The notes below the pieces were generated by a model. It was not told where the DNA came from, made no database searches, and saw only the letters and a program-made list of their open reading frames with translations. DNA of 64,000 bases from Betaproteobacteria bacterium (GTDB taxonomy: Bacteria; Pseudomonadota; Gammaproteobacteria; Burkholderiales; SG8-39). The stretch lies in the NCBI GenBank assembly GCA_009693435.1, contig SHXF01000003.1, forward strand, positions 49,091 to 113,090, read 5' to 3'. How positions within the stretch are numbered: the first letter of the stretch is position 1; the number at the start of each line of letters is the position of its first letter. The position numbers and the translations under genes were made by a program. This document shows positions 8,283 to 17,091 of the stretch, piece by piece.

Positions 8283-9219
8283 TCACCCCGGCCCAACGCA
8301 CAGTCTCCGCCTTGATCTGCGCGGCGAATTCCTCCGGCTTGTTGCCGACGGGTTCCAGGCCGACCGCGTTGAACTTCGGTTTGCTCTCCGGATCGGAAAG
8401 TACCCGGGTCATGTCCGCGTGCACTTTGAGTACGATGTCCTGGGGAGTTTTTGCGGGGGCGAGCACGCCGCCCCAGACGGAAACCTCGTAGCCCGGGATG
8501 CCCGAGGCGGCGATCGTGGGCAGATCGGGGGCGAGCGCGGAGCGTATGGCGCTGCTCACCGCCAGCACCTTGACTTTGCCGGAACGCACCAGAGGCATCA
8601 CGTTCAGGCCGGTGAAGTTATAGGCGACGTCGCCTGTCATCACCGCGGTGGTCATCTCCGGCCCGCCCTTGTAGGGGACGTGAACGACGTCCAGCCCCGC
8701 GCCGATCTTGAACAGTTCTCCTGCGAGGTGCGGCGGCGAACCGATGCCGGCCGAGGAAAAGTTCAGCTTGCCGGGTCGGCCTTTGATGTACGCGATCAGT
8801 TCCGCCACCGAATTGACGGGCAGCATCGGTGGAACGATAAGCACCTGCGGCGACCAGTAGACGATGGTGATGGGTGCAAAGTCCCGCGCCGGGTCATAGC
8901 GAAGATTGGCGTACAAGGCAGGGTTGATCACCAGCGGCCCGTTGGCGGCGAAGAGCAGGGTGTAGCCGTCGGGCGCGGCCCGGGCGACCAGTTCCGATCC
9001 GATGCCGCCGTCCGCTCCCGGCCGGTTCTCGATCACCACCGGCTGGCTCCAGAATCGGGTCAGTCCTTGCACCAGCACCCGCGCCGCCCCGTCGGCCAGG
9101 CCACCGGGCGTATAGGGCACGATCATTTTTACCGGCCGCTCGGGATAGGTCTGCGCCGCTGCATCGAGCGGCAAGGCGGCGAGTCCGATCATCGCCGTCG
9201 CATGCAGGAAACGCTTCAC
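8254..9219 (-). CDS. TctC/Bug-family solute-binding protein
   Basis: A 321-residue Bug protein. A GTG start (VKRFLHATAM) is chosen because GGAGGT lies five bases upstream and a signal peptide follows immediately, cut after ..DAAAQT. Signatures are VPYTPGGLADG, VIENRPGADGG, PDGYTLLF and VPYKGGPE. It is the last gene of the leftward cluster that begins at 14534, 50 bp after the ABC permease. It may supply ligand to a distant TctAB pair while the ABC genes serve a second route. Its 3' end overlaps a PIN-domain remnant in another frame. Confidence 0.88.
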   Translation of the reverse strand: MKRFLHATAMIGLAALPLDAAAQTYPERPVKMIVPYTPGGLADGAARVLVQGLTRFWSQPVVIENRPGADGGIGSELVARAAPDGYTLLFAANGPLVINPALYANLRYDPARDFAPITIVYWSPQVLIVPPMLPVNSVAELIAYIKGRPGKLNFSSAGIGSPPHLAGELFKIGAGLDVVHVPYKGGPEMTTAVMTGDVAYNFTGLNVMPLVRSGKVKVLAVSSAIRSALAPDLPTIAASGIPGYEVSVWGGVLAPAKTPQDIVLKVHADMTRVLSDPESKPKFNAVGLEPVGNKPEEFAAQIKAETVRWAGVIKSAGIQPH

Positions 9220-9269
9220 GCGGCACCTCCGATCAAGCCAGGATTCGATTGCCATTTACCGGTCACCTT

Positions 9270-10052
9270 TCATGCGCTCTCCACATCGACAGCGGTGCGC
9301 GATTCCCAGAATATCAGACGCCGCTGCGCGAGGCGCAGCAACTGCGTTCCGGTGATGCCCACGGCTGACAGGGAGAGCAGCGCGGCGAACACGACGCCCA
9401 GATCAAGCGAGCTCGCCGCGTTCTGGATCAGGAATCCCAGGCCGCGTGTCGATGCAATGAATTCCCCGGCCACGGCACCGATCAGCCCGAGCACGACGCC
9501 GATCTGCATCCCTGCCATGATCGCGCTCGCCGCATGCGGCAGCTTCACCTCGAGCAGGATGTCGAGACGGCTGCGCCCGAACACCCGCATCAGGTCGATG
9601 AGATCCGCATCCACCGAACGGATGCCGCTCACCGTGTTGACGAAAATCGGGAAAAAACAGATCAGCGCGACGAGCACGATCTTGGATTCGATGCCGAACC
9701 CGAACCAGACAATGACCAAGGGCGCGAGCGCGACCTTGGGCATCGACTGCAGCGCGACCACGTAGGGATAGAGCGCGCGTTCGAAGCCTTCCGATTCCGA
9801 CACCAGCGTTCCGAGCGCGATGCCCAGCGCCGCGCCGGCGATATAGCCGATCACCAGCGCCTCGGTGGTGAACAGCAGGTGCACCCAGAATTCGCCCTGC
9901 ACGTAGCCGCGCCACAGCGCCGCTCCGATCTGGCCGAGACCAGGCAGGATGTAATTGGGCACCTTCACCACCTCGGTCGCGATCAGCCAGCCGATCACGA
10001 TGACGACAGCGGTGGCGGCGGGATAGGCGAGATGCACCAGCCGTTCCTTCAT
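9270..10052 (-). CDS. ABC transporter permease (SsuC/TauC type)
   Basis: This 260-residue membrane protein of the nitrate/sulfonate/taurine-type importer family has about six hydrophobic segments and the EAA-type loop LMRVFGRSRLDILLEVKLPHA. The ATG overlaps the ATPase stop codon as TGATG, showing tight translational coupling. It pairs with the ATPase at 10052-10861 and most likely with the NMT1/SsuA-like binding protein at 13431-14534. The substrate is unknown; the two M20 hydrolases encoded between binding protein and ATPase suggest an N-acyl or amide compound. Confidence 0.9.
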   Translation of the reverse strand: MKERLVHLAYPAATAVVIVIGWLIATEVVKVPNYILPGLGQIGAALWRGYVQGEFWVHLLFTTEALVIGYIAGAALGIALGTLVSESEGFERALYPYVVALQSMPKVALAPLVIVWFGFGIESKIVLVALICFFPIFVNTVSGIRSVDADLIDLMRVFGRSRLDILLEVKLPHAASAIMAGMQIGVVLGLIGAVAGEFIASTRGLGFLIQNAASSLDLGVVFAALLSLSAVGITGTQLLRLAQRRLIFWESRTAVDVESA

Positions 10053-10861
10053 CACACCCGCTCCCGCTCGTCGCCCGCACTGTCCAGAAGGCGCTGGCGC
10101 AACTGGTCGCACAAGCTGCCGAAGGCCGCGCCCGCCATCGTGGACAGATCGCGCGGCCGCGGCAGGTCGATGGCGACCTCCTCGACCACATGCGTCGGCC
10201 GCGGCGACAGGATCACCACCCGGTCGGAAAGAAACACCGCCTCGGGAATGCTGTGGGTGACAAACAGCACGGTCTTCGCGTTCTGGCTCCAGACCTTGAG
10301 CAGTTCCAGCGCCATCCGCTCGCGGGTGAGCGCATCGAGCGCGGCGAACGGCTCGTCCATCAGCAGTACCGGCGGATCGAGCAGCAGCGCCCGCGCCAGG
10401 GCGACGCGCTGCTGCATGCCGCCGGAGAGTTCGTTCGGGTAATGATTCTCGAATCCTTCGAGACGCACCAGGCGAATCAGCGCGCGCGCGCGCCCGGTGA
10501 TGTGCGCGCGGTCCTCGCCGGCTCGGGGCGCGGCTACCAGGATGTTTGCCAGAACCGACTTCCAGGGCAGCAGGGTCGGCTTCTGGAAAACGATGCCGAC
10601 GTCGCGGTGTGGCCCGTCGATCAGGCGCCCGCCGACACGCGCGCTGCCGGTGGTCGCCGGCAGCAGGCCGCTCACCAGTTTAAGTATCGTGGATTTTCCG
10701 CAACCCGATGGCCCGAGCACCGAAACGAAGGTGCGGGGCTCCACCACGAGATCGAGACCCGCAAGCGCCTCGGTCGATCCCTTGCGCCCGCGGTAGGTGA
10801 GCGAGACGCGCTCAAGCGCGATTCCGGCCTGCGTCAGAGCGCCTCCCCGGACGCGAGGCAT
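10052..10861 (-). CDS. ABC transporter ATP-binding protein (SsuB/TauB type)
   Basis: This 269-residue ATPase has a Walker A motif GPSGCGKST near residue 53, Q-loop in VFQKPTLLPW, the ABC signature LSGGMQQRVALARAL near 147, Walker B VLLMDEPFAALD and the H-loop FVTHSIPEA. The TLLPW segment is typical of the nitrate/sulfonate/taurine group. It lies five bases after the M20 gene and overlaps the permease start, so it belongs to the leftward operon from 14534. Confidence 0.92.
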   Translation of the reverse strand: MPRVRGGALTQAGIALERVSLTYRGRKGSTEALAGLDLVVEPRTFVSVLGPSGCGKSTILKLVSGLLPATTGSARVGGRLIDGPHRDVGIVFQKPTLLPWKSVLANILVAAPRAGEDRAHITGRARALIRLVRLEGFENHYPNELSGGMQQRVALARALLLDPPVLLMDEPFAALDALTRERMALELLKVWSQNAKTVLFVTHSIPEAVFLSDRVVILSPRPTHVVEEVAIDLPRPRDLSTMAGAAFGSLCDQLRQRLLDSAGDERERV

Positions 10862-10866
10862 CGCGG

Positions 10867-12165
10867 TCAGCGCGCGGCCGCGCGCGCCTGCTTGCGCCAG
10901 GTCGCGTCGTAGCCGAGTTCATCGCGGCTGCGGCTGCAGACTTCCGCGGCGGTCAGCGCGAGCACCCGGGTACCGTGTTCCAGTTTCGACAAAACCACTT
11001 CGTTGTAGAAGCGGCTGTGCTGGGTCGGGCCGTAGTTGAAACACGGCACGCCGCGACTCCAGAGATGCCCTGAATCGGCGCCCGCCATCGATCCCGGAAT
11101 ATGCACGCCGATGGGCGGTGTCTCGCCGGTGACGCTCTTGTGATGGGCGGTGGTGATGCCCACCAGCGGATGATCTTTCGGCAACTCCAGCGGCGGCATG
11201 TAGCAGCCCATCGCATGCCAGGGCGCTTTGTACGGCGCGGGCGGCATTTCGATCTCGTATTTGAAATCCGGATCGGCCTTGGCCAGACCGTCCAGACAAT
11301 CACGCAGGTCGGCGACCACACCCTCGACCGTCATCCCCGGATGGGTCCGCACATCTATCGCGAGCGTGCAGCAGTCCGCGACGAATGCGGGGCGCCACAT
11401 GTGGTATTCGCGCGTCAGGCCGCCGCGAATCGAACCGGCGTGCATGCGCGGCAATCCGGGAAGTTCCGGATGCGGCACGTGGTTGAACTTGATCGCGTGC
11501 AGCGCGCGCATCGCCGCGAGCGCCTTGTCGATTGCGTTGACCCACTTGAACGCATGCGTGCGTCCGGCCCAGACTGCCTTGCCGCGCAGGGTTACCAGCA
11601 GTTCCAGCACCCCCGCATGAATCGTGCGGATCTGCAGGTTGGTCGGCTCGGGGACGATCGCGGCGTGCGGCAGCGGCCCCTTGTCGAGCATGTGCACCGT
11701 GCCGATGCCGCCCTGCAGTTCGCCCACCACGCAGGCGACGATCAGGTCGCCGCGCAGGCGGATGCCCGAGCGTTTGACCGCCGTCGCCGCCATGATCATC
11801 GCCGCGTCGCCCGCCTTCATGTTGCCTACGCCGACGCCGAACAGGCTACCGCCTTCACGCGTGCACTGCCAGAGCGGCCGGTCGTAGCCGAGCGGAATCG
11901 GGTCGACATCCAGATGGCCGTTGAACATCAGGTTCACGCCGGTGCCGTCGCCGCGCAGGATGCCGATCGCATTCGGACGGCCGCGCTCAACCTCCTGCAG
12001 GATCACTTCGTCGAAGCCGCATGCACGCATTTTCGCAGCGGCGTATTCGGCCGCCGGCGCCTCCGCGCCGGAGAAACTCGGAATGTTGGCGAGTCCTTCG
12101 GTGAGTGCGATGACTTCATCCGGAACGATATGCTCGTTCACGTTGCCCACGGCTGCCGCGCTCAC
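10867..12165 (-). CDS. M20-family hydrolase (ArgE/DapE-like), copy 2
   Basis: This 432-residue protein has the M20 peptidase fold: GHLDVDPIP (metal His and Asp), a GELQGGIGT segment with the catalytic Glu, IVPEPT, the dimerisation region, and a late QHSRFYNE His. A GTG start overlaps the upstream stop as GTGA. Family members remove acyl groups from amino acids or dipeptides using two metals. Two ligands usually seen differ: the bridging Asp of the common DMKGG motif is Asn (GVGNMKAGD), and the Glu pair normally preceding VGG is Glu-Leu. The Asp before IVPEPT is also His here. It is paralogous to the next gene upstream; exact chemistry is uncertain. Confidence 0.82.
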   Translation of the reverse strand: MSAAAVGNVNEHIVPDEVIALTEGLANIPSFSGAEAPAAEYAAAKMRACGFDEVILQEVERGRPNAIGILRGDGTGVNLMFNGHLDVDPIPLGYDRPLWQCTREGGSLFGVGVGNMKAGDAAMIMAATAVKRSGIRLRGDLIVACVVGELQGGIGTVHMLDKGPLPHAAIVPEPTNLQIRTIHAGVLELLVTLRGKAVWAGRTHAFKWVNAIDKALAAMRALHAIKFNHVPHPELPGLPRMHAGSIRGGLTREYHMWRPAFVADCCTLAIDVRTHPGMTVEGVVADLRDCLDGLAKADPDFKYEIEMPPAPYKAPWHAMGCYMPPLELPKDHPLVGITTAHHKSVTGETPPIGVHIPGSMAGADSGHLWSRGVPCFNYGPTQHSRFYNEVVLSKLEHGTRVLALTAAEVCSRSRDELGYDATWRKQARAAAR

Positions 12166-13394
12166 AGGACGAACTCCGCGGCGGCCAGCGCCATCACCTG
12201 TGCCGCGAGCGTCATCTTGTCGATGTCGCACTCGTTGTAGAAGCGGCTGTGATCGGACGGCCCGTAGTTGAGGCACTTGGTGCCGAACTGCGCGAGATGC
12301 CCGGTATCGGCGCCCGCATACGATCCCGGAATGAACACCCCCATGCCCGGCTCCTTGCCGGTGAGTTCGCGGTGCAGGCGCCGGCAGGACTGCGCCAGCG
12401 GGTGCTCCACCGACAGATCGTTCGGCGGCATGAACAATCCCATCGCCTGAAACGGCTTGCGATAGGGCGCGGGCGGCAGCTCGATCTCGTAGCTGAACTG
12501 CGGATCGGACGCGGCAACCGCGTCGAGCACGCCGCGTATGTCTTCCACCGTGCTCTCCAGGCTCATGTCAGGGGCGAGACGCACATCGACTTCGAGGGTG
12601 CAGAAATCCGGAACCATCGCCGGTCGCCAGGTGAGGTACTCGCGCGTGAGGCCGCCGATGATGCCGCCTATAACGAGATTGGGAAGGCCGGGAAGATCGG
12701 CTCGCGGCGCGTGCCGGAAACGCACTGTCTTGAGCGCATCCACTGCCTTGGCCATTTTCTCGATCGCGTGAACGTTGTCGAGCAGATCGCGATTGCCTAT
12801 CCAGGCGGTCTTGCCATTCACGTGCAACAGGAACTCGAGCACCCCGGCATGGATGGTGCGTACATTGCACGCCGTGGGTTCGGGGACGATGGCGAGATCC
12901 GGCACCAGACCATGGTCGAGCATGTAGCGCGTGCCGATGCCGCCCTGGAGCTCGCCGATCACCGCGGAGATGTACACATCGCCGCGCAAGCGCAGGCCGC
13001 TGCGCTTCAACGCAGCCGCCGCCATCACCATCGCGGCATCGCCCGCCTTCATGTTGCCCACGCCGATACCGTAGAGCTTGCCGTCGCGGCGCACCGGCCG
13101 CCAGTGCGGCGCGTCGTAGTCCGCGGGAATCGGATCGATATCGAGATGGCCGTTGTACATGAAGGACGGCCCGGTTCCGTCGCCTCGCAGCACGGCGATC
13201 ACGTTGGGACGACCCGGCTCGACTTCCTGCAAGGTGACGTCGTCGAATCCCAACTCGCGCAGCCTCCCGGCGAGAAAGCGCGCGCACGGCCCCTCTTCGC
13301 CCGAAAAGCTCGGGATGCGGGCGAGGTCGGTGCACAGCTCGACGATTTCCTCCTCGTCGATATGCGAAAGGAGTTTCTGCTCGTTGCCTGTCAT
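12162..13394 (-). CDS. M20-family hydrolase (ArgE/DapE-like), copy 1
   Basis: A 410-residue M20 hydrolase related to the gene downstream; the two share long stretches such as GVGNMKAGDAAM, GELQGGIGT and RTIHAGVLE. GHLDIDPIP supplies the first metal ligands, DLAIVPEP keeps an Asp, and SDHSRFYNE carries the late His. As in copy 2, the usual DMK Asp is Asn and the second Glu of the EE pair is Leu. Both copies therefore share an altered metal site, most simply explained by an ancestor that already had it before duplication. It follows the binding-protein gene by 36 bp, which suggests that the imported compound is its substrate. Confidence 0.83.
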   Translation of the reverse strand: MTGNEQKLLSHIDEEEIVELCTDLARIPSFSGEEGPCARFLAGRLRELGFDDVTLQEVEPGRPNVIAVLRGDGTGPSFMYNGHLDIDPIPADYDAPHWRPVRRDGKLYGIGVGNMKAGDAAMVMAAAALKRSGLRLRGDVYISAVIGELQGGIGTRYMLDHGLVPDLAIVPEPTACNVRTIHAGVLEFLLHVNGKTAWIGNRDLLDNVHAIEKMAKAVDALKTVRFRHAPRADLPGLPNLVIGGIIGGLTREYLTWRPAMVPDFCTLEVDVRLAPDMSLESTVEDIRGVLDAVAASDPQFSYEIELPPAPYRKPFQAMGLFMPPNDLSVEHPLAQSCRRLHRELTGKEPGMGVFIPGSYAGADTGHLAQFGTKCLNYGPSDHSRFYNECDIDKMTLAAQVMALAAAEFVL

Positions 13395-13430
13395 TGGTGC
13401 GGTCCTGTCGTCATGCGGGCACGCTTCGTC

Positions 13431-14534
13431 TCACGGAATCGCCTTTGCCCGCGCGAGCACATCGTCGACATTGAATTTACCGAAGTCAGGCACGAACTCG
13501 TTGGTGTAGAGCTTGCGCAAGTCGATTGCGCTGTTCTTGACGGTGCCGGCCTCGACCAGGATATCAAGGACAGTCTGCCACCCAGTATGGGTAAATGCGC
13601 CGAATTCGCGCTTGTCGGGCCAGCCCGCGGGCATTTTCAGGCGCAGATTGGCGAGCAGGATCTTCGATGAGTCGGCGATGTTCTTCGCCTCCTCGCCCTG
13701 GGTGGGTCTGGTCGCAGGATGCATTTTCCAGAGAGAGCGGATACACCCCGCAGGATTGGATTGGCACGCCACCATGCCCTTGCTGTACGCGCGTCCGAAG
13801 CGCTTCAGCAGATCCGGGTTGTCGCGAAACAGGTCGACGTGGGTGGCAAACGAATTTCCGGACAACTGCAGGTATTTCTCCGGAATCGGAATCCGCCGCA
13901 GGGGAATTCCCGAGTAGACCTCTATTTCCGCATGGAACACGTCGAACAGGTTGAGCGCATCCACGCGGCCGCTGCGCAGCGCACTGATTGCGGTCGCTCC
14001 CTGAGGCGTGGGGATGAGTTCCACATCCTTGCCCACCTGGAGCCCTGCCTCCTTGAGCATCGAGCGCGTCGCCGGCACATTGCCCGTGCCCAGCGAATTG
14101 ACGCCGATTTTCTTGCCCCGCAAGTCCTTGAATTCCCGGATCGTGCTGCTTGCGGGAACCACGATTTCCCAGTTGTACACGCGGGTGACGTTGTAGAAAA
14201 ACCGCAGTGGCAGCGGATCCTTTCCGGTGTCGTTGGAGATGACGACAAAATCCGGGATCGGATAGCCGATCATGATCGACTTGTTGGCAATCTGCGGCAG
14301 CAACACCCCGGTGCTGTCGAACTGGACGGTGCTGATGTCGATGCCTTCATCGCGAAAGAAGCCCATGGACTCGGCCAGGAACATCGAGGCATTGGCCACC
14401 CCCTGGCGCGACGCGGTGCCATACACGACCTTGTCGAGAGCGAGCGCGACTTCAGGAAGCGCGAGCATAGCTCCGGCGAGACCCACTGCCAGCGTGAGTG
14501 CACGGCTGCTGCGGGTGAAAGTTTGAAGGGTCAT
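13431..14534 (-). CDS. ABC transporter substrate-binding protein (NMT1/SsuA-like)
   Basis: This 367-residue periplasmic protein begins MTLQTFTRSS after GGAG at eight bases, with a signal peptide cut near ..ALALD. The pattern YGTASRQGVANASMFLA, the GKKIGVNSLGTGN segment and the ALRSGRVDALNLFD segment are typical of NMT1/THI5- and SsuA-like binding proteins. It is the first gene of a leftward operon: binding protein, two M20 hydrolases, ATPase, permease, Bug protein. A 6-3-6 palindrome lies 24 bp upstream of the start codon. Confidence 0.88.
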   Translation of the reverse strand: MTLQTFTRSSRALTLAVGLAGAMLALPEVALALDKVVYGTASRQGVANASMFLAESMGFFRDEGIDISTVQFDSTGVLLPQIANKSIMIGYPIPDFVVISNDTGKDPLPLRFFYNVTRVYNWEIVVPASSTIREFKDLRGKKIGVNSLGTGNVPATRSMLKEAGLQVGKDVELIPTPQGATAISALRSGRVDALNLFDVFHAEIEVYSGIPLRRIPIPEKYLQLSGNSFATHVDLFRDNPDLLKRFGRAYSKGMVACQSNPAGCIRSLWKMHPATRPTQGEEAKNIADSSKILLANLRLKMPAGWPDKREFGAFTHTGWQTVLDILVEAGTVKNSAIDLRKLYTNEFVPDFGKFNVDDVLARAKAIP

Positions 14535-14557
14535 CGGCGCTGCTCCATCGGTGTTAC

Positions 14558-14572
14558 TGCAATTCGATTGCA
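14558..14572. promoter_or_regulatory. Candidate operator palindrome
   Basis: TGCAAT-TCG-ATTGCA is a perfect dyad within the divergent space between the ABC binding-protein gene and the molybdenum hydroxylase genes, 24 bp before the leftward start codon. It fits the size of a LysR- or GntR-type half-site pair, but no regulator gene is adjacent. Confidence 0.35.
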
Positions 14573-14646
14573 TTTGATACTGACTTAACAAAATTACCAA
14601 GTCAAGGACTCGAACTCTCCAATGGACGTTCGCTTGCCATGAACGA

Positions 14647-14674
14647 TTGTGACGCACCGCAAGTCCGTTACACT
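14647..14674 (+). promoter_or_regulatory. Candidate sigma-70 promoter for the molybdenum hydroxylase operon
   Basis: TTGTGA (14647-14652) and TACACT (14669-14674) are separated by 16 bp and lie 33 bp before the ATG at 14707. Each box matches four of six consensus bases. It is the best sigma-70-like pair in this divergent gap. Confidence 0.42.
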
Positions 14675-14706
14675 CGCGCCACTTGTCCCGGCGGAGGACG
14701 CAGGAG

Positions 14707-17091
14707 ATGACGACAAAAATCGGCGATCGGCTGGCGCGTGTCGAGGACGACAAGCTGCTGCGCGGACGCGGCCGCTTCGTCGATGACATCCGCTTTCCCG
14801 ATATGCTGCATGCGGCGTTCGTGCGCAGCCCGCTCGCCCACGCGCGGCTGCGCGGTCTGGACGTGGGCGCGGCGCGCGCGCTGCCCGGCGTGCATGCCGT
14901 GTTCACCTATGCCGACATCCGCGCGGTCACGGTGACCGACCGCATTCCGGCGTCCCTGCCTTCGGGGATGATCCGCTTTCACGTCGATCCTCCGTTTCTG
15001 GCGCATGGCGAAGTCTGCTATTTCGGCGAACCGCTGGCGGTGGTGATTGCCGACAGCCGCCGCGTCGCCGAAGACGCGGCACGCCTGGTGGAACCCGACC
15101 TCGAGCCCCTGCCTGCGGTGGTCGATCCGCGCCGCGGGGTTGCGGCCGATTCGCCGAAGGCGCGCCTGGAGTGTCCGGACAACCTCGTTGCACAGGCTGC
15201 GATCAAGTACGGCGATGTCGATGCGGCCTTTGCGCGCGCGCCGGTGCGCATTGCCGAATGCTTCAGCCTGGAGAAAGGCGGGGGCCACTCCATCGAAGCG
15301 CGCGGCGTGGTGGCGCACCATGACGCACTGGAGGACCGGCTGACGGTGTGGGACAGCACGCAGATGCCGCATCGCATTCGCGCGCTGCTGGTGGCCGCAC
15401 TCGGCCTGGCCGAATCGCAGGTGCGGGTGGTGGCGCCCGATGTCGGCGGCGGCTTCGGCCCCAAGGCGATCGTGCATCCGGAGGAACTGGTCATCCCGGT
15501 CGCCGCCATGTTGCTCGGCCGCCCGGTGAAGTGGGTCGAGGACCGCTACGAAAGCTTCGCTGCCACGGTGCACGAGCGCATGCAGATCTGGGATGTCGAG
15601 GCTGCCGCAAGCGCCGAAGGGCGGCTGCTTGCCATACGCGGCAAGCTGTATCACGACCACGGCGCGAGCACGCCCTATGGCGTGGCGCTGCCCTACAACG
15701 CGGCCACCAATCTGGTGGGCCCGTACGCGCTGCCCGCGTTTCAGCTGGACATCGCGCTGTGCCTCACCAACATGGTTTCCGCTTCATCGACCCGCGGCGC
15801 CGGGCGGCCGCAAGGCACGTTCGTCATGGAGCGTCTGCTCGATCGCATTGCCGCGAAACTCGGCCTGGCTCGCGATGAAGTGCGGCGGCGCAATCTGATC
15901 CAGCCCGGACAGATGCCCTATACGACACCCATCGTGCAGCGAGACGGGCAGGCGATGACCTACGACAGCGGCGATTATCCCGAGGCGCAGCGGCGCGCCC
16001 TCGAGGCCGCGGGCTGGGCGGACTTTCCGGCGCGCCAGGCGGCTGCACGCCAGGAGGGACGCTGGATCGGCATCGGGCTGGCGAATTACGTCGAGGCAAC
16101 CGGACGCGGTCCGTTCGAAAGCGCGTCGGTGCGCATCGGTGTGTCTGGAAAAGTGGTCGTGACCACGGGCGCGACCGCGCAGGGGCAGGGGGTGAAGACC
16201 ATGCTCACGCAACTCGTGGCCAGCGCGCTCTCTGTCGCGCCCGCATCGATCGAGGTGATCGACGGCGATACGTCGGCCAGTCCGCTCGGCTTGGGTGCGT
16301 TCGCCAGCCGCCAGGCGGTGACCGCCGGGAGCGCGGCGTTTCTCGCGGCACGCGAGGTTGTCGACAAGGCGAAGCAGGCGGCCGCTGCCATGATGGAGGT
16401 GGCGGTGGACGACCTCGATCTGCGCGATGGCGAGGTGGTGGTGAAGGGCGTGTCGCAGATGAAGCGCAGCTTGAAGGAGATCGCACAGGCGCTCGCCGGC
16501 AATCCGGGCTTTGCCATGCCGGGCAACCTGCCGCCCGGCCTGGCCGCGGCGGTCGATTTTCAGCCGGCGGCGCTGACCTACAACAACGGCAGCCACGTGG
16601 TCGAGGCGGAAGTCGATATCGAGACGGGGGCGGTGAAACTCAATCGCTATGTCATCCTGCACGACTGCGGACGCATGATCAATCCGACCATGGTGGAGGG
16701 CCAGGTGCTGGGCGCCGTGGTGCACGGCATCGGCGCCACCCTGTTCGAGTGGATGCGCTATGACGAAAACGGCCAGCCGCTCACCGGCACCTACGCCGAC
16801 TATCTGCTGCCGACCGCGGACGTGTTGCCGCGTTTCGAAATACTGCACATGGAAACGCCTACTCCGTTGAATCCGCTCGGCGTGAAGGGCGCGGGGGAGA
16901 GCGGCACCATAGGCGCGCCCGCGGCGATCGTCGCGGCGATAGAGGATGCGCTGGCGCCGCTGGGCGTGACGATACGTGAACTGCCCGTGACGCCGGCACG
17001 ATTGCAGCGGCTGATACAGGCGGCCAGAGCGCGCAGTGACGTCGATCCGGTGCGCCCGGGTGCGCAAGCCGATGCAAAGGCCGCGTCATGA
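14707..17091 (+). CDS. Molybdenum hydroxylase large subunit (CoxL/XdhB-like)
   Basis: This 794-residue catalytic subunit of the xanthine oxidase/aerobic CO dehydrogenase family binds the molybdopterin cytosine dinucleotide cofactor. Visible motifs are LRGRGRFVDDI at the N-terminus, HSPLAHA-like RSPLAHARL, GGGFGPKA near residue 250, TRGAGRPQG near 365 and GVKGAGESGTIGAPAA near 730 with the catalytic Glu. The active-site loop is GAGR, not the AYRCSFR of true CO dehydrogenase, so CO is unlikely as substrate; an aromatic or N-heterocyclic ring is likelier. The chosen ATG follows GGAGG; an upstream TTG at 14683 is less favoured. The next gene overlaps by ATGA. Confidence 0.92.
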   Translation: MTTKIGDRLARVEDDKLLRGRGRFVDDIRFPDMLHAAFVRSPLAHARLRGLDVGAARALPGVHAVFTYADIRAVTVTDRIPASLPSGMIRFHVDPPFLAHGEVCYFGEPLAVVIADSRRVAEDAARLVEPDLEPLPAVVDPRRGVAADSPKARLECPDNLVAQAAIKYGDVDAAFARAPVRIAECFSLEKGGGHSIEARGVVAHHDALEDRLTVWDSTQMPHRIRALLVAALGLAESQVRVVAPDVGGGFGPKAIVHPEELVIPVAAMLLGRPVKWVEDRYESFAATVHERMQIWDVEAAASAEGRLLAIRGKLYHDHGASTPYGVALPYNAATNLVGPYALPAFQLDIALCLTNMVSASSTRGAGRPQGTFVMERLLDRIAAKLGLARDEVRRRNLIQPGQMPYTTPIVQRDGQAMTYDSGDYPEAQRRALEAAGWADFPARQAAARQEGRWIGIGLANYVEATGRGPFESASVRIGVSGKVVVTTGATAQGQGVKTMLTQLVASALSVAPASIEVIDGDTSASPLGLGAFASRQAVTAGSAAFLAAREVVDKAKQAAAAMMEVAVDDLDLRDGEVVVKGVSQMKRSLKEIAQALAGNPGFAMPGNLPPGLAAAVDFQPAALTYNNGSHVVEAEVDIETGAVKLNRYVILHDCGRMINPTMVEGQVLGAVVHGIGATLFEWMRYDENGQPLTGTYADYLLPTADVLPRFEILHMETPTPLNPLGVKGAGESGTIGAPAAIVAAIEDALAPLGVTIRELPVTPARLQRLIQAARARSDVDPVRPGAQADAKAAS

